From the NCBI GenBank assembly GCA_021731045.1, contig JAKFYE010000007.1, positions 40,116 to 104,115 of the forward strand: 64,000 nucleotides of DNA, in the 5' to 3' direction. The stretch is from Bdellovibrionales bacterium. Its GTDB lineage: Bacteria; Bdellovibrionota; Bdellovibrionia; Bdellovibrionales; JAKFYE01. Under the pieces are notes generated by a model. That model was not told the origin of the DNA. It saw only the letters and a program-made list of their open reading frames with translations, and made no database searches. Positions 55,068 through 63,584 of the stretch are shown here, one piece after another (position 1 is the stretch's first letter; the number at the start of each line of letters is the position of its first letter). A program made the translations under genes and the position numbers.

Positions 55068-56386
55068 AATGTCGTAAAGTAATCCTCAACTTCATCAATC
55101 TCTCGTTGGTAGGTTTCTAATAGTTCGCCGATGCTTCGCACACCTTCAGCTCGCTGAGACCATATAATCTCACTACTCCCGAGTTCGGCCTTAATCTTAA
55201 CTACCCTTAGGACACGCTCTATACCTCGAGCTGCCCGTATCATTTCCGACTCTAAGGCCGTGCGGTTTCGCACACTCAGCTCAACGAGATTCGCTTCGTA
55301 GTCTTTGAACTCTGGGTTTGGATTATCACGGAGTCGTTGAAGCTCACGACTGAGCGAAAACTGAACATCTATAAGAAAGTCAATTCGCTTACGCGCACGC
55401 GTGTCGCTCCACTGTTGGACCATATCTAGTTGCTGACGAATTTCTTTCGGAGCAGCCTTTGTGTCGATCCATTTTAAATTTTCTGAAGCTAGTGTGTTAA
55501 CCATCGACCTCACTTTGTCTTCACTTATAAATGTGGTCAGAGTGTATTTATTGATAGAGTCCTTTAAACCGCGAAATTGTTCTTCTGCCCTTTTATTATC
55601 ACGCTCTATCAATTCAATGTATGCCTGTAAGTAGCGGCATCTAAAATATGTTGATGGAGAGATTTGCTTTTTATCACCAAAGCGTGTTTCATACGTCGTT
55701 ACAATGACATCCAAAAGAGTTCGAGCTGACTCTAACCGGCGAATTTTAAATTGAGCCCAAGCCGTTTCTTCAAGCGCATCGAAATAATAACTACTCGTTG
55801 AGGATATTTGTTGATATTGAAGTATAGCTTTGTCGGTTTGGTTGATTTCAATTAAGCAACGGGCACGTGTAATATAATACAAATCTTTCGTATTGGAATT
55901 TTTAATTTTATTAATCACTTTAGGATTTAATATTTTAAGACATTTCTCTCCCTCAGAATCTCCAAGACTCAATGTCGCTAGTAAAATCGATGCCTGTACG
56001 AATGTTTCGGCATCTGCACTCACCTGCGAAAGAAAATTCTCGGCTTCATGTAGTAAAAACACATCTGTCAAAAGACGACCACACGTGTACATTGCTATAT
56101 TTTTTATTTTTTGATTTTTAATCTTTGAAAGCGATGTGCACTCCGCTATAAATTTTTTCTGTGACGTTAGTCGAAATAAAGATTCTAAATATTCTTGCAG
56201 CCCTTCTTTATAAAAAGATTCAGGTCGCTTATCTTTTAAAAAAGACATGATTCGGTATGCCTTAAACCTATCACTGAGAGTATTACTAACACGCGCTTCG
56301 CGCACGAGCGCCTCAACGCTGAGCTGCTGCGCAAAAGAAAACATAGGAATTAATATAGCTAAAGCTATAATGAAAATCTTGAGCAC
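55064..56386 (-). CDS. Exported helical-repeat protein, first gene of the operon
   Basis: About 440 residues. The frame is open to a TTG at 56401, but a GTG at 56386 preceded by AGGAGGT is a better start and opens a clean signal peptide (MLKIFIIALAILIPMFSFA). The mature part has TPR-like helical repeats (about 30-260: YKEGLQEYLESLFRL, LLHEAENFLSQVSAD, YFDALEETAWAQFKIRRLES) followed by a coiled-coil-like region (about 320-440). First of five coupled genes, overlapping the 1273-aa gene by 4 bases. Function unknown; it looks like a scaffold partner of the next protein. Confidence 0.7.
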   Translation of the reverse strand: MLKIFIIALAILIPMFSFAQQLSVEALVREARVSNTLSDRFKAYRIMSFLKDKRPESFYKEGLQEYLESLFRLTSQKKFIAECTSLSKIKNQKIKNIAMYTCGRLLTDVFLLHEAENFLSQVSADAETFVQASILLATLSLGDSEGEKCLKILNPKVINKIKNSNTKDLYYITRARCLIEINQTDKAILQYQQISSTSSYYFDALEETAWAQFKIRRLESARTLLDVIVTTYETRFGDKKQISPSTYFRCRYLQAYIELIERDNKRAEEQFRGLKDSINKYTLTTFISEDKVRSMVNTLASENLKWIDTKAAPKEIRQQLDMVQQWSDTRARKRIDFLIDVQFSLSRELQRLRDNPNPEFKDYEANLVELSVRNRTALESEMIRAARGIERVLRVVKIKAELGSSEIIWSQRAEGVRSIGELLETYQREIDEVEDYFTTL

Positions 56387-56518
56387 TCGACCTCCTGTCA
56401 AATGCCAACTGCTAAAATGCTCAATTTATCTTACTATTTACTGCGTTATCCGAGAAGTTCTATGGAGTCTGTGACGACAAAGGCCCAGAAATGCTACAGA
56501 GGACTAGTTCATGGGAGT

Positions 56519-57157
56519 TTAGGGTAAAAAGGATCCGTCAATCTTGATTCTGAGGTCTGGCCGCTCTTTAAAATCCGTCAAGATCCAGCCCTTTTCGTAT
56601 GCTATTAAATCTATTTTCGTTGAGTTTTCTTTTCTCACTTCAAAAGAAAATTTCTTTTCAGTCAGAATCTTATAATCGTTCAGATAAGAAAACACTCCTG
56701 TATCATTACCTGTGTGTACAGCCTGAATCTCTAGACTGTGAGTACCTGGAGCCAATGGCTGAGAATATTCTCTTGGTTTCTTATCAGTGTCGGCTTTTCG
56801 AACCGTATCCCCGTAAAAGAATGAATACACTGTTTCTCCATCAAGTTTGTAGACTAAAGAATAGATTTGATAGCGCGAACTCATCTCAGAAAGAAAACTA
56901 ATTAAAATTTTAGTCGTACCGCCGGCAATGCCATCTTTCTTGGTTAAATGACGAAGCAAACGCAATTGCAATTTTTCATCTAAAACGGTTTCTTTTAAAC
57001 GCTCCACTTCGCTGGAGGAAAACTCTTTGTCACCTTGACTGATTTTATCGGCTTGAACTTCGGTCGGTGGTGGTTCTTCTTGCGCAACCACAGGTAGAGC
57101 TAAAGAAATTCCTAAAATTAAGATTATAAATTGAATGGCAAGAAGGGACTTCTTCAT
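56519..57157 (-). CDS. Exported protein of unknown function in the PG-remodelling operon
   Basis: 212 residues from the ATG at 57157 (ribosome site AGGG); a longer frame to 57217 lies outside a signal peptide and is rejected. Signal peptide MKKSLLAIQFIILILGISLALPVVA, an acidic/Pro linker, then a folded part: LQLRLLRHLTKKDGI, SRYQIYSLVYKLDGETVYSF, LEIQAVHTGNDTGVFSYLND, which resembles a carbohydrate-binding or Ig-like beta domain by pattern only. It lies 67 bp downstream of the mltD-like gene. Function unknown. Confidence 0.6.
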   Translation of the reverse strand: MKKSLLAIQFIILILGISLALPVVAQEEPPPTEVQADKISQGDKEFSSSEVERLKETVLDEKLQLRLLRHLTKKDGIAGGTTKILISFLSEMSSRYQIYSLVYKLDGETVYSFFYGDTVRKADTDKKPREYSQPLAPGTHSLEIQAVHTGNDTGVFSYLNDYKILTEKKFSFEVRKENSTKIDLIAYEKGWILTDFKERPDLRIKIDGSFLP

Positions 57158-57224
57158 TTCTATTACCCTATCAGAAAACTGATGGTAGAAATAAGCCCAG
57201 ATAATAGAGATAACCATATCCCGA

Positions 57225-58832
57225 CTATTGGCTGGCTATGGGAATAGTTAAAGTTTGTCCTGCGCGAATGGCACGCGGATTACGAATCCCATTCAGTTCT
57301 TTGAGATCGCTGATATTCACACCAAACTCTTTTGCGATACTAGAAAGCGTATCACCCGAAGTCACTTGGTAGCGCGTAATTCCTGTTTTTAGAGCTTCAG
57401 CGGCTTTATCGTCAGACTTACCACGTACCTTGGCGATCTCTTTAGTTTTTTCAATTGAAGCTAAAAAGCGATCTCCTGATTGCTTAGGAACGCGAATCTT
57501 CGATCCCATAGGAAGCGCCACGTGATCTCGTTTTACAGTGATAGAAAAGTGCGGATTATATAAAGCTGCTCGCTCCATATCTCCGCCGAAATGATCTAAT
57601 AACGTGGAATACTTAATAACCTTAGGTAAAATAATTTCGTCAAAGTCGAGTTGATTACTCCAATCAACATTTCCAAAATACTTATTCGCATTTTTTTCAA
57701 CTTCTAACACGGCGAGAAAACTCGCATAAAAATTTCCCGACGCAAAACCTAATCGACGGTTTGTTGAGCGTTGAATGATCTCTGAAAGGTCATCTGTTTT
57801 AAGTTTATCTTTTTCACGCTTCATTCCGCTAGGACCAAAATTGTAGGCGGTTACCGCTAATGGCCAATTATTTAGTAAGTTATAATTAAACTTTAACAAT
57901 CGTGCGGCCCCATGAGTCGCGACAATAGGGTCATTACGTTCATCGATGAGGTAGTTCACCTTCATATACAAACGCCCCGTATAACGCATAAATTGCCAAA
58001 TTCCGCTCGCTCCAACTTTAGAACGTGCTTTTAAATTAAAGCTACTTTCAACAAATGGAAGGCGCGTGAGCTCGATAGGCAATCCAGCTTCCCGAAAAAT
58101 TTGCTCCATTTTAGGTAAATAACGACCCGAGTAGTAGATACCTTGAATAAAGCGATCTTTCTGACCCAATTGAAAGCGTAAACGACCCTTTTCTGAAGCC
58201 TCTACAAATTTTTTACTTTCGCTGATGTCTTTAAATAAATTCCAAACTCTAAGATCTTCACCCTCTAGACCATTTGCAGACTCCAACTTTTGTAATCGCT
58301 TGAGTCGCTCTGCAATTTCGTTCTTTTTATCTTTAACAAGTTTTTCACGTGCACGTCTTTGTTGAGCACCCGACATGTTATTGTAGTTTTCAATTCTAGA
58401 AAAATCTACTTCAGCGTATACCACGTTGATATATCGGCTATCGTGAATCAATCCCTGAAACGTATTGTACTTGGTATAAATGTTAACCCAAAAATCCACT
58501 TGAGGTTTAAGCGCATCGGGAACATTAAACGTGTTAGCAGAATATCCCAAAATATCTTTTTGGTTTTGAAATTGCGGAGGTTGCCATGGACGCTTACCCG
58601 TTTCGTTTGGCTTCATCTCCATGTTTTCTAAAACAACTGGAGTATCTTCTTCCGTATTCACAACAGGTGTATTCACAGTTGGCTGTTCTTGCGAACTCGG
58701 TTGCGTGATAGCGAATTCCTCGCCTAAAGTCGAAATCACTTTTAACTTTTCGGGGTCTTGCGACGCCGCGACGATTGAGACCAAACAAACGTAAACCGCT
58801 ATAAAAATTTGAAACTTTATATTTTGTATCAT
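57225..58832 (-). CDS. mltD: Membrane-exported lytic transglycosylase, MltD-like, with LysM
   Basis: 535 residues. Signal peptide (about 1-22), a disordered linker, and an SLT domain: LTRLPFVESSFNLKARS (catalytic Glu near 259), GASGIWQFMRYTGRLYM, and a YNFGPSGMKR stretch. The C-terminal 48 residues form one LysM motif: RYQVTSGDTLSSIAKEFGV with LNGIRNPRAIRAGQTLTI. It cleaves glycan strands to 1,6-anhydroMurNAc ends. Its ATG shares one base with the stop of dacB (TAATG), so the two are translated together. In a predator it could act on its own or prey wall. The assignment to MltD is by domain order. Confidence 0.88.
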   Translation of the reverse strand: MIQNIKFQIFIAVYVCLVSIVAASQDPEKLKVISTLGEEFAITQPSSQEQPTVNTPVVNTEEDTPVVLENMEMKPNETGKRPWQPPQFQNQKDILGYSANTFNVPDALKPQVDFWVNIYTKYNTFQGLIHDSRYINVVYAEVDFSRIENYNNMSGAQQRRAREKLVKDKKNEIAERLKRLQKLESANGLEGEDLRVWNLFKDISESKKFVEASEKGRLRFQLGQKDRFIQGIYYSGRYLPKMEQIFREAGLPIELTRLPFVESSFNLKARSKVGASGIWQFMRYTGRLYMKVNYLIDERNDPIVATHGAARLLKFNYNLLNNWPLAVTAYNFGPSGMKREKDKLKTDDLSEIIQRSTNRRLGFASGNFYASFLAVLEVEKNANKYFGNVDWSNQLDFDEIILPKVIKYSTLLDHFGGDMERAALYNPHFSITVKRDHVALPMGSKIRVPKQSGDRFLASIEKTKEIAKVRGKSDDKAAEALKTGITRYQVTSGDTLSSIAKEFGVNISDLKELNGIRNPRAIRAGQTLTIPIASQ

Positions 58833-60244
58833 TACTCTACCAATCGTGTGGCCATGCTATCAAATAAAGGCCAGATTGTCTGATTTCCCTGTTCTCCATT
58901 GTATAGGAATACATAGGTGAGAATCGACCCATCTGACTTTTCCGCATAACCTGAAAGTCCAACCGCCCCAGTTAAAAGTCCAGTCTTGCCACGAACTCGC
59001 CCCTCTGCCTTTGTATTCTTCATGCGTGATTTGAGTGTGCCATCAACGCCAGCAAGAGGTAAGCCCGCCACAATTTCTGGAAATGCTTTAAGATTCTTTT
59101 TAATCGCTAATAAAAGCTCGCACATTTTTTTTGGACGAATTTTATTTCTTTGAGAAAGCCCTGATGGACTCGTCAACGAGTAATCGTTCGGGTACAGACC
59201 ATATTTAGAAAGCGTGGCACCAAGTGAATTCATTCCCGCTGCCATTGTTCCCGGTAGAGCCCCAGCTTTAACAGCTAATTGTTTTGTTAACATTTCAGCA
59301 ATATAATTATTTGAAAACTTGAGCATGTCAGCTAAAATTTCGTACATTGGCGCGCTTTCAGATTTTCCTAGCGAGATAGCTTTCGCGGGAGTTTTTCCAA
59401 CAGACACACCTTTGCGCACAGTGATTCCACGCTGTTTTAAAAACTCCGTAAGCTGATACCCAGTCCAATAATCAGGCTTAGACACACTAACGTATTTTAC
59501 AATTTCAGAATCTTTTATAGAAATTGTTCCCGTCACTCTAATCGTATCTGTTTGTGCGCCGTCAAGACGATCCAAAGTAATATTAGGAGTTCCAGAAGCA
59601 GCTGTTTTCACTTTATTCTCAACCTTTAGATACTGACTAACAGGATCGGCTACAAGTGTTGCGGGATCTCCTACTTTTTCGCCGGGACGAACAAAAATGT
59701 TCACTGAATTCCAATTGAAAGAGGCCGCGCCAATCGGTGAATCATAGGCACGATCCACTCGCGCTGGGTCACGTCCAGAATCAAATCGCTCATTATCAAA
59801 CAATGTATCATCTACAATCACCTGGCCCGTGATTTCGGTAATACGATTACGCGTAAATTCGTTGACTAGATACCACATTTTTTCTGACACAAAGGAGGGA
59901 TCGCCGCTTCCCCTAAAATACAAATTGCCTTCTAAAATTCCATTTTTAATTATTCCATCTGACATGAGATGGGTTTCAAATTTACTTCCAGGAGTAAAAA
60001 CTTGCAAAGAAGCTGCCGCGGTTAATAGCTTTGTTAATGAAGCCGGGATCATCATGGAGTTCTCGTTAAGGGTGTACAAGCTTTGCCCGCGATCATCGTA
60101 AACGCAAATGCCTAAGCTTGTCGCCGCAACTTTTGATTTTTTAATTTCAGATTCTAAAGATTTTGCGATATTGCTTGTGGAGGCTTGAACTAAAGAGTTC
60201 GCAAGCAATGAAATAGCAGTTAAAAAAAAGTGGCGACTCTTCAT
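58832..60244 (-). CDS. dacB: D-alanyl-D-alanine carboxypeptidase/endopeptidase, PBP4 type
   Basis: 470 residues of the class C penicillin-binding proteins. Signal peptide (about 1-21). Active-site motifs: SLTKLLT with Ser69 and Lys72, FSNNYIAEML near 310 (the SxN box) and RGKTGLLTGAVG near 419 (KTG). An insert domain lies between Ser69 and SxN as in E. coli PBP4. It trims or cuts DD-crosslinks in the periplasm. Its stop overlaps mltD's start by one base, and the pair likely acts on the same wall. It faces lspA across a 300-bp gap. Confidence 0.92.
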   Translation of the reverse strand: MKSRHFFLTAISLLANSLVQASTSNIAKSLESEIKKSKVAATSLGICVYDDRGQSLYTLNENSMMIPASLTKLLTAAASLQVFTPGSKFETHLMSDGIIKNGILEGNLYFRGSGDPSFVSEKMWYLVNEFTRNRITEITGQVIVDDTLFDNERFDSGRDPARVDRAYDSPIGAASFNWNSVNIFVRPGEKVGDPATLVADPVSQYLKVENKVKTAASGTPNITLDRLDGAQTDTIRVTGTISIKDSEIVKYVSVSKPDYWTGYQLTEFLKQRGITVRKGVSVGKTPAKAISLGKSESAPMYEILADMLKFSNNYIAEMLTKQLAVKAGALPGTMAAGMNSLGATLSKYGLYPNDYSLTSPSGLSQRNKIRPKKMCELLLAIKKNLKAFPEIVAGLPLAGVDGTLKSRMKNTKAEGRVRGKTGLLTGAVGLSGYAEKSDGSILTYVFLYNGEQGNQTIWPLFDSMATRLVE

Positions 60245-60544
60245 GAAAACTCCAAAAAAATATTGTACCGTTGAAGATTATAAAATGGAAAGCGCGGACT
60301 CAAATTATCGTACAAATCAGATTCTGCTGCATATGAATTTCACTGCATCGCGCTGTAAGAAGTGAGTTGCGACCAAAGGCCAGTGTCTCCTATATCGAAT
60401 TTCAAATTCGGTAGAATATAAAGAGCCCATCGATATTTATAGATGGAGTCAACACTCGGCGTCCTAAATTTCTTACGCCCGATACCTCTAACTCAGGACA
60501 CTAGTCGCATTCTTATTTATCAATGAAACTCCGATAACGTCTAC
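60245..60544. promoter_or_regulatory. Divergent gap between dacB and lspA, with a 15-bp palindrome
   Basis: A 300-bp gap without an open frame that I can support. It holds CGAATTT-C-AAATTCG (60396-60410), a perfect inverted repeat with one central base, about 150 bases before both start codons; this is a possible operator for either gene. Promoters could not be placed with confidence. Confidence 0.35.
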
Positions 60545-61459
60545 ATGAGAAAACGTGATTGGGTTTTATTCGTTATTCTACCTTTCTTTGCGACTTGGTC
60601 TTTTGATCGCGTAACGAAAATATGGGCAGAAAACTTAGAAGGATTCTCATTTCATGGACCGGTTGGATTCGTGCTCTATCATAATCATGGCGCTATTCTT
60701 GGACTTTTTTCAACCTTACCTGCTGTATTAAGAATTGTGTCGCTCTCAACCGGCGGGGCCTTTTTAATTTTTACGTTTTTCGTATTGCAATACCTTCTCC
60801 CGATTCGCTCTTCTATGTTACGCGCAGGAATGTCTGTTTTGCTCGGCGGAATTTTAGGCAATGTCACCGATCGTATTTTGTGGGGCTACGTCGTTGACTT
60901 TCTTGTGCTCGGCACTCCTGAAAACTATACGCCTTTTGTTTTTAATATGGCTGATGTTTTACAATGGCTTGGCTACGTTATGATTGTCATCGCGCTAATT
61001 AAAGATGGTAAAATTCTTTGGCCAGAACAAAACTTACGTAAATCCTATTGGATCAATCCTAAATATCAAATTCAATATTGCTTAAAACTCTTAGGTTTTG
61101 GGATTAGTTTTGCCGTCATTGTTGGAGTCTACTCGTATACATTTATGAAAGTGACCATCAACAGTTTAATCGGTGAGCAACCCGCCATCGAGGCAAAATA
61201 TCTAATTCCATTTCTTATTACATTTTTTGCCATAAGCGCCACTTTCTGCATTCTTCTCTTTATCGTAGGTTTGGTATTTTCCCATCGTGCTGCGGGGCCA
61301 GTCTATGCTTTCGAGAAATTTTTAGAAGACCTTTTAGATGGGAAAACTCGAAACTTAAAATTACGTGCTGGCGATGACTTTGGTCATTTAGAACAATTGG
61401 CAGCGCAGCTGACCGATAAATTAAATAAGCAGAAAAGCAAAAAATCCGATAGCGCTTAG
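60545..61459 (+). CDS. lspA: Lipoprotein signal peptidase (LspA) fused to a two-TM HAMP module
   Basis: 304 residues. The first 155 are a complete LspA: RVTKIWAEN, YHNHGAILGL, GNVTDRILWGYVVDFL and FNMAD, with the catalytic pair Asp118 and Asp137, 19 residues apart as in known LspA proteins. After a linker come two more membrane segments (about 184-203 and 219-242) with a short outer loop, then a HAMP-like domain (about 250-300: AAGPVYAFEKFLEDLL, GDDFGHLEQLAAQL). Typical LspA is 150-170 residues and lacks this tail. The N-terminal half is the signal peptidase; the tail's role is not known. Confidence 0.9.
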   Translation: MRKRDWVLFVILPFFATWSFDRVTKIWAENLEGFSFHGPVGFVLYHNHGAILGLFSTLPAVLRIVSLSTGGAFLIFTFFVLQYLLPIRSSMLRAGMSVLLGGILGNVTDRILWGYVVDFLVLGTPENYTPFVFNMADVLQWLGYVMIVIALIKDGKILWPEQNLRKSYWINPKYQIQYCLKLLGFGISFAVIVGVYSYTFMKVTINSLIGEQPAIEAKYLIPFLITFFAISATFCILLFIVGLVFSHRAAGPVYAFEKFLEDLLDGKTRNLKLRAGDDFGHLEQLAAQLTDKLNKQKSKKSDSA

Positions 61460-61497
61460 AATTGGACACTGCTTTAGAATCAGGTGTAAAGTAAGTC

Positions 61498-62388
61498 GTG
61501 TCGACTCCGAAATACACATATTTGAGTTTAATAATCAGCATTGTTGCGTTTTCGCAAGCTGCGCTCTTGGTCAAACTCGCAAATGCACCTGCTGAGATTT
61601 TAGGCTTCTGGAGAGTTTTATTCACCTGCATTTTAAGTTTAGCATTATTACAAATTAAAAGAGAACGCGTGTCGTTTGAATATTTTTGCGCAAACGCCTT
61701 AAATATTACTCTTGCGGGAGTTTTCTTTTTTATTCATTTTTTACTTTGGTTCCACTCTGTTCAGCGAACAACCATTGCAAATTCTGTAATCATATTTAAT
61801 TTAAGCCCCGTATTTGTCGCGATCGGAGCTAAATTTTTTCATAAAGAAAAATTGACGACGCCTCTACTGCACGCCATATTTTTGGGTTTATTAGGAATTT
61901 TAATTATCGAATGGAATGCCTTCTCCATCGACACCATCGGTGTTTTGGGTGATTTTTTAGCTCTTGCTTCGGCCATGTGTTTTTCGATGTATTTATTGTT
62001 GGCTAAACGTTTAAGGCAAAACGGATTAAATTTATCACTCACGTTTTACTTTAACGCTATTTGTGTTGTCGGATTTGCCGTAGCCTCATTTGGAAGGGGC
62101 TTATCATTTTTCGATTATCCAACTTCGAGTTGGCTGACTTTTCTTGCGCTAGCCATTGTCCCTTCGCTCTTAGGACACACTCTCTATACCTATTCGCTCA
62201 AGTATATTCGCGCCACCGTTGCAAGTTGCTCAAAGCTCCTAGAACCCGTTTTGGCCGCAATTTCGGCAGCATGGGTTTTTAATGAAGCGGTTCCTCCCAA
62301 TACGATTATTGGGTTTTTGTTGATTCTTGTTGGGCTCTTGAAATTGTATTTTGGAGAAAAACAAAGAGCAGAGAACGGATCGATTTAA
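61498..62388 (+). CDS. EamA/DMT-family transporter
   Basis: 296 residues, GTG start; ten predicted membrane segments in two EamA repeats (about 5-140 and 150-285). Features include FLGLLGILIIEWNAF and YSLKYIRATVASCSKLLEPVLAAISAAWVFNEAVPPN, the typical second-repeat sequence with the conserved Leu-Glu-Pro. DMT transporters export or import amino acids, nucleotide sugars and other metabolites; the substrate cannot be told. It follows lspA by 38 bp and ends with a 4-bp overlap of the convergent exonuclease gene. Confidence 0.85.
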   Translation: MSTPKYTYLSLIISIVAFSQAALLVKLANAPAEILGFWRVLFTCILSLALLQIKRERVSFEYFCANALNITLAGVFFFIHFLLWFHSVQRTTIANSVIIFNLSPVFVAIGAKFFHKEKLTTPLLHAIFLGLLGILIIEWNAFSIDTIGVLGDFLALASAMCFSMYLLLAKRLRQNGLNLSLTFYFNAICVVGFAVASFGRGLSFFDYPTSSWLTFLALAIVPSLLGHTLYTYSLKYIRATVASCSKLLEPVLAAISAAWVFNEAVPPNTIIGFLLILVGLLKLYFGEKQRAENGSI

Positions 62389-63203
62389 ACTATTTTTGCA
62401 GCCACTATTCTTTTAAAGTAAAACCGTTTCTGTTCAGGTTCTGGCGGCTGAAGAGCCACGATATAGTCTCCGTCGGGATTCCGAACAACACCAAGAGGTG
62501 TTAAAATACGATGATCGTTATCATTGCGATAGGATAGATCAATGTTGCGACCACTCAGAATAGCACTAACCACAGCATTGCCTACAGAAGTATCTTGAAG
62601 AGAGTAGATCGAAAAGTTTTTCCATTCTAAACGTACGACTTGTGCTTTTAACAAGTCCTCCAAAGTTTTATCCCAGCCAAATTTTTCGATGCACTTTAAT
62701 GTCACGGCTAAACAGGCTTTCGAATCATCTAAGGCTCGATGAGCTACGCCCTTTTCTAGCTTAAAAAAATCTACCAATGTTTGAAGCTTGTGGTTTTTAC
62801 TTTCAGGAAATAATTTGCGTGACAATAACGAACTGCAAAGTGCCGGCACCGTCGGTAACATTAAATTCTTTTTTTCAAATTCATATCCGATAAAACCCAG
62901 ATCAAACGGTGCATGGTGGGCCACTACGACTGAATCTGAAATAAATTTGTAAAAATCTTCAATCACTTGATTGACAGCTGGAGCTGATTCGACCATTTCA
63001 TTGGTAATGCCATGAATAGTGATAATAAAGTCTGACATCTTTTTAGTTGGTTTAACAAAGGTCTGATACGTATCGATAATCTGCCCGTTCTTCCACTTAA
63101 CTGCAGCAATTTCACATAGGTCGGAATCAAGAGGATAAGCTCCAGAAGTTTCAGTATCAAAAGCTACGATCGTAAGATCTTTAAGTGGAGTCGCTAAATT
63201 CAT
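62385..63203 (-). CDS. DEDDh 3'-5' exonuclease with a C-terminal WYL-like domain
   Basis: 272 residues from the ATG at 63203; the frame is open to 63269 and no ribosome site decides the start. The exonuclease part (about 1-175): VAFDTETSGAYPLDSDLCEI (ExoI, Asp and Glu), VVAHHAPFDLGFIGYEF (ExoII) and HRALDDSKACLAV (ExoIII, His and Asp). The last 90 residues read as a WYL-type domain: SGRNIDLSYRNDNDHRILTP, LGVVRNPDGDYIVAL, and RFYFKRIVAAKIV in the usual order of strands. The DEDDh part removes 3' nucleotides from DNA or RNA; WYL domains bind ligands such as nucleic acid ends. Function together unknown. Confidence 0.85.
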   Translation of the reverse strand: MNLATPLKDLTIVAFDTETSGAYPLDSDLCEIAAVKWKNGQIIDTYQTFVKPTKKMSDFIITIHGITNEMVESAPAVNQVIEDFYKFISDSVVVAHHAPFDLGFIGYEFEKKNLMLPTVPALCSSLLSRKLFPESKNHKLQTLVDFFKLEKGVAHRALDDSKACLAVTLKCIEKFGWDKTLEDLLKAQVVRLEWKNFSIYSLQDTSVGNAVVSAILSGRNIDLSYRNDNDHRILTPLGVVRNPDGDYIVALQPPEPEQKRFYFKRIVAAKIV

Positions 63204-63383
63204 CACGTATATGTATTGAGACCTTAATAATGCGTCAATTGAAAACCGGAAAGACGCCTTTAAATACAAACGATTTTAAATGGGATATTTGCTGGATGGC
63301 ATGGGTTCGCATAGACTTCTTGAGCCATTTCTACACTGTAGCCTGAATTCGAGTGGGAAAAATATTTGCCGTTTATTAGCAAA

Positions 63384-63419
63384 GCGGCTTCAAGGGGGCA
63401 TTGGTGCCCCAACAGCCGC
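63384..63419 (-). repeat. Two-part stem-loop in the HNH downstream gap
   Basis: GCGGCT (63384-63389) pairs with AGCCGC (63414-63419), and inside it GGGGCA (63395-63400) pairs with TGCCCC (63405-63410) around TTGG. It resembles a REP-type element or an RNA structure downstream of the HNH gene. On the minus strand it is followed by TTTG only, so it is not a convincing terminator. Confidence 0.45.
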
Positions 63420-63533
63420 CGCTGGGTTTTAAGGTAAAATATTTTTGGATCAATTGTTTCGTGTTTTTGGCGACGGAAGGTTTGAGAGAGGGATTGGGTT
63501 GAGGTTTGGAGATCAGTGCTGGAAAGGTTATTT

Positions 63534-63551
63534 ACCTGTCGCGCGACAGGT
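63534..63551. repeat. Perfect 18-bp palindrome, with a diverged copy inside the HNH gene
   Basis: ACCTGTCGCGCGACAGGT is its own reverse complement. A copy with two differences, ACCTGTCGTGCGACAGAT, lies at 63760-63777 within the HNH coding region, where it encodes SVARQV. The two copies suggest a DNA target or a repeat unit linked to the HNH gene; both happen to be read in a frame that gives VARQV on the minus strand. Confidence 0.55.
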
Positions 63552-63584
63552 GAATTCTTGCCAGGGCATTTTTTTGTTAGGGCG

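Larger units (their letters stand above)
63204..63584. other. 380-bp gap after the HNH gene with palindromes and a hairpin
   Basis: No gene is supported here (a 111-codon minus frame is open but is judged non-coding). The gap holds the 18-bp palindrome at 63534-63551 and a two-part stem-loop at 63384-63419. It may be the 3' end or boundary of the HNH gene unit, or a regulatory region for the exonuclease gene. Confidence 0.4.

Noticed and set aside
60520..60544. CCGATAA just before lspA as a FliA (sigma-28) promoter element
   Set aside because: No TAAA-type -35 at the right distance, and it lies too near the start codon.
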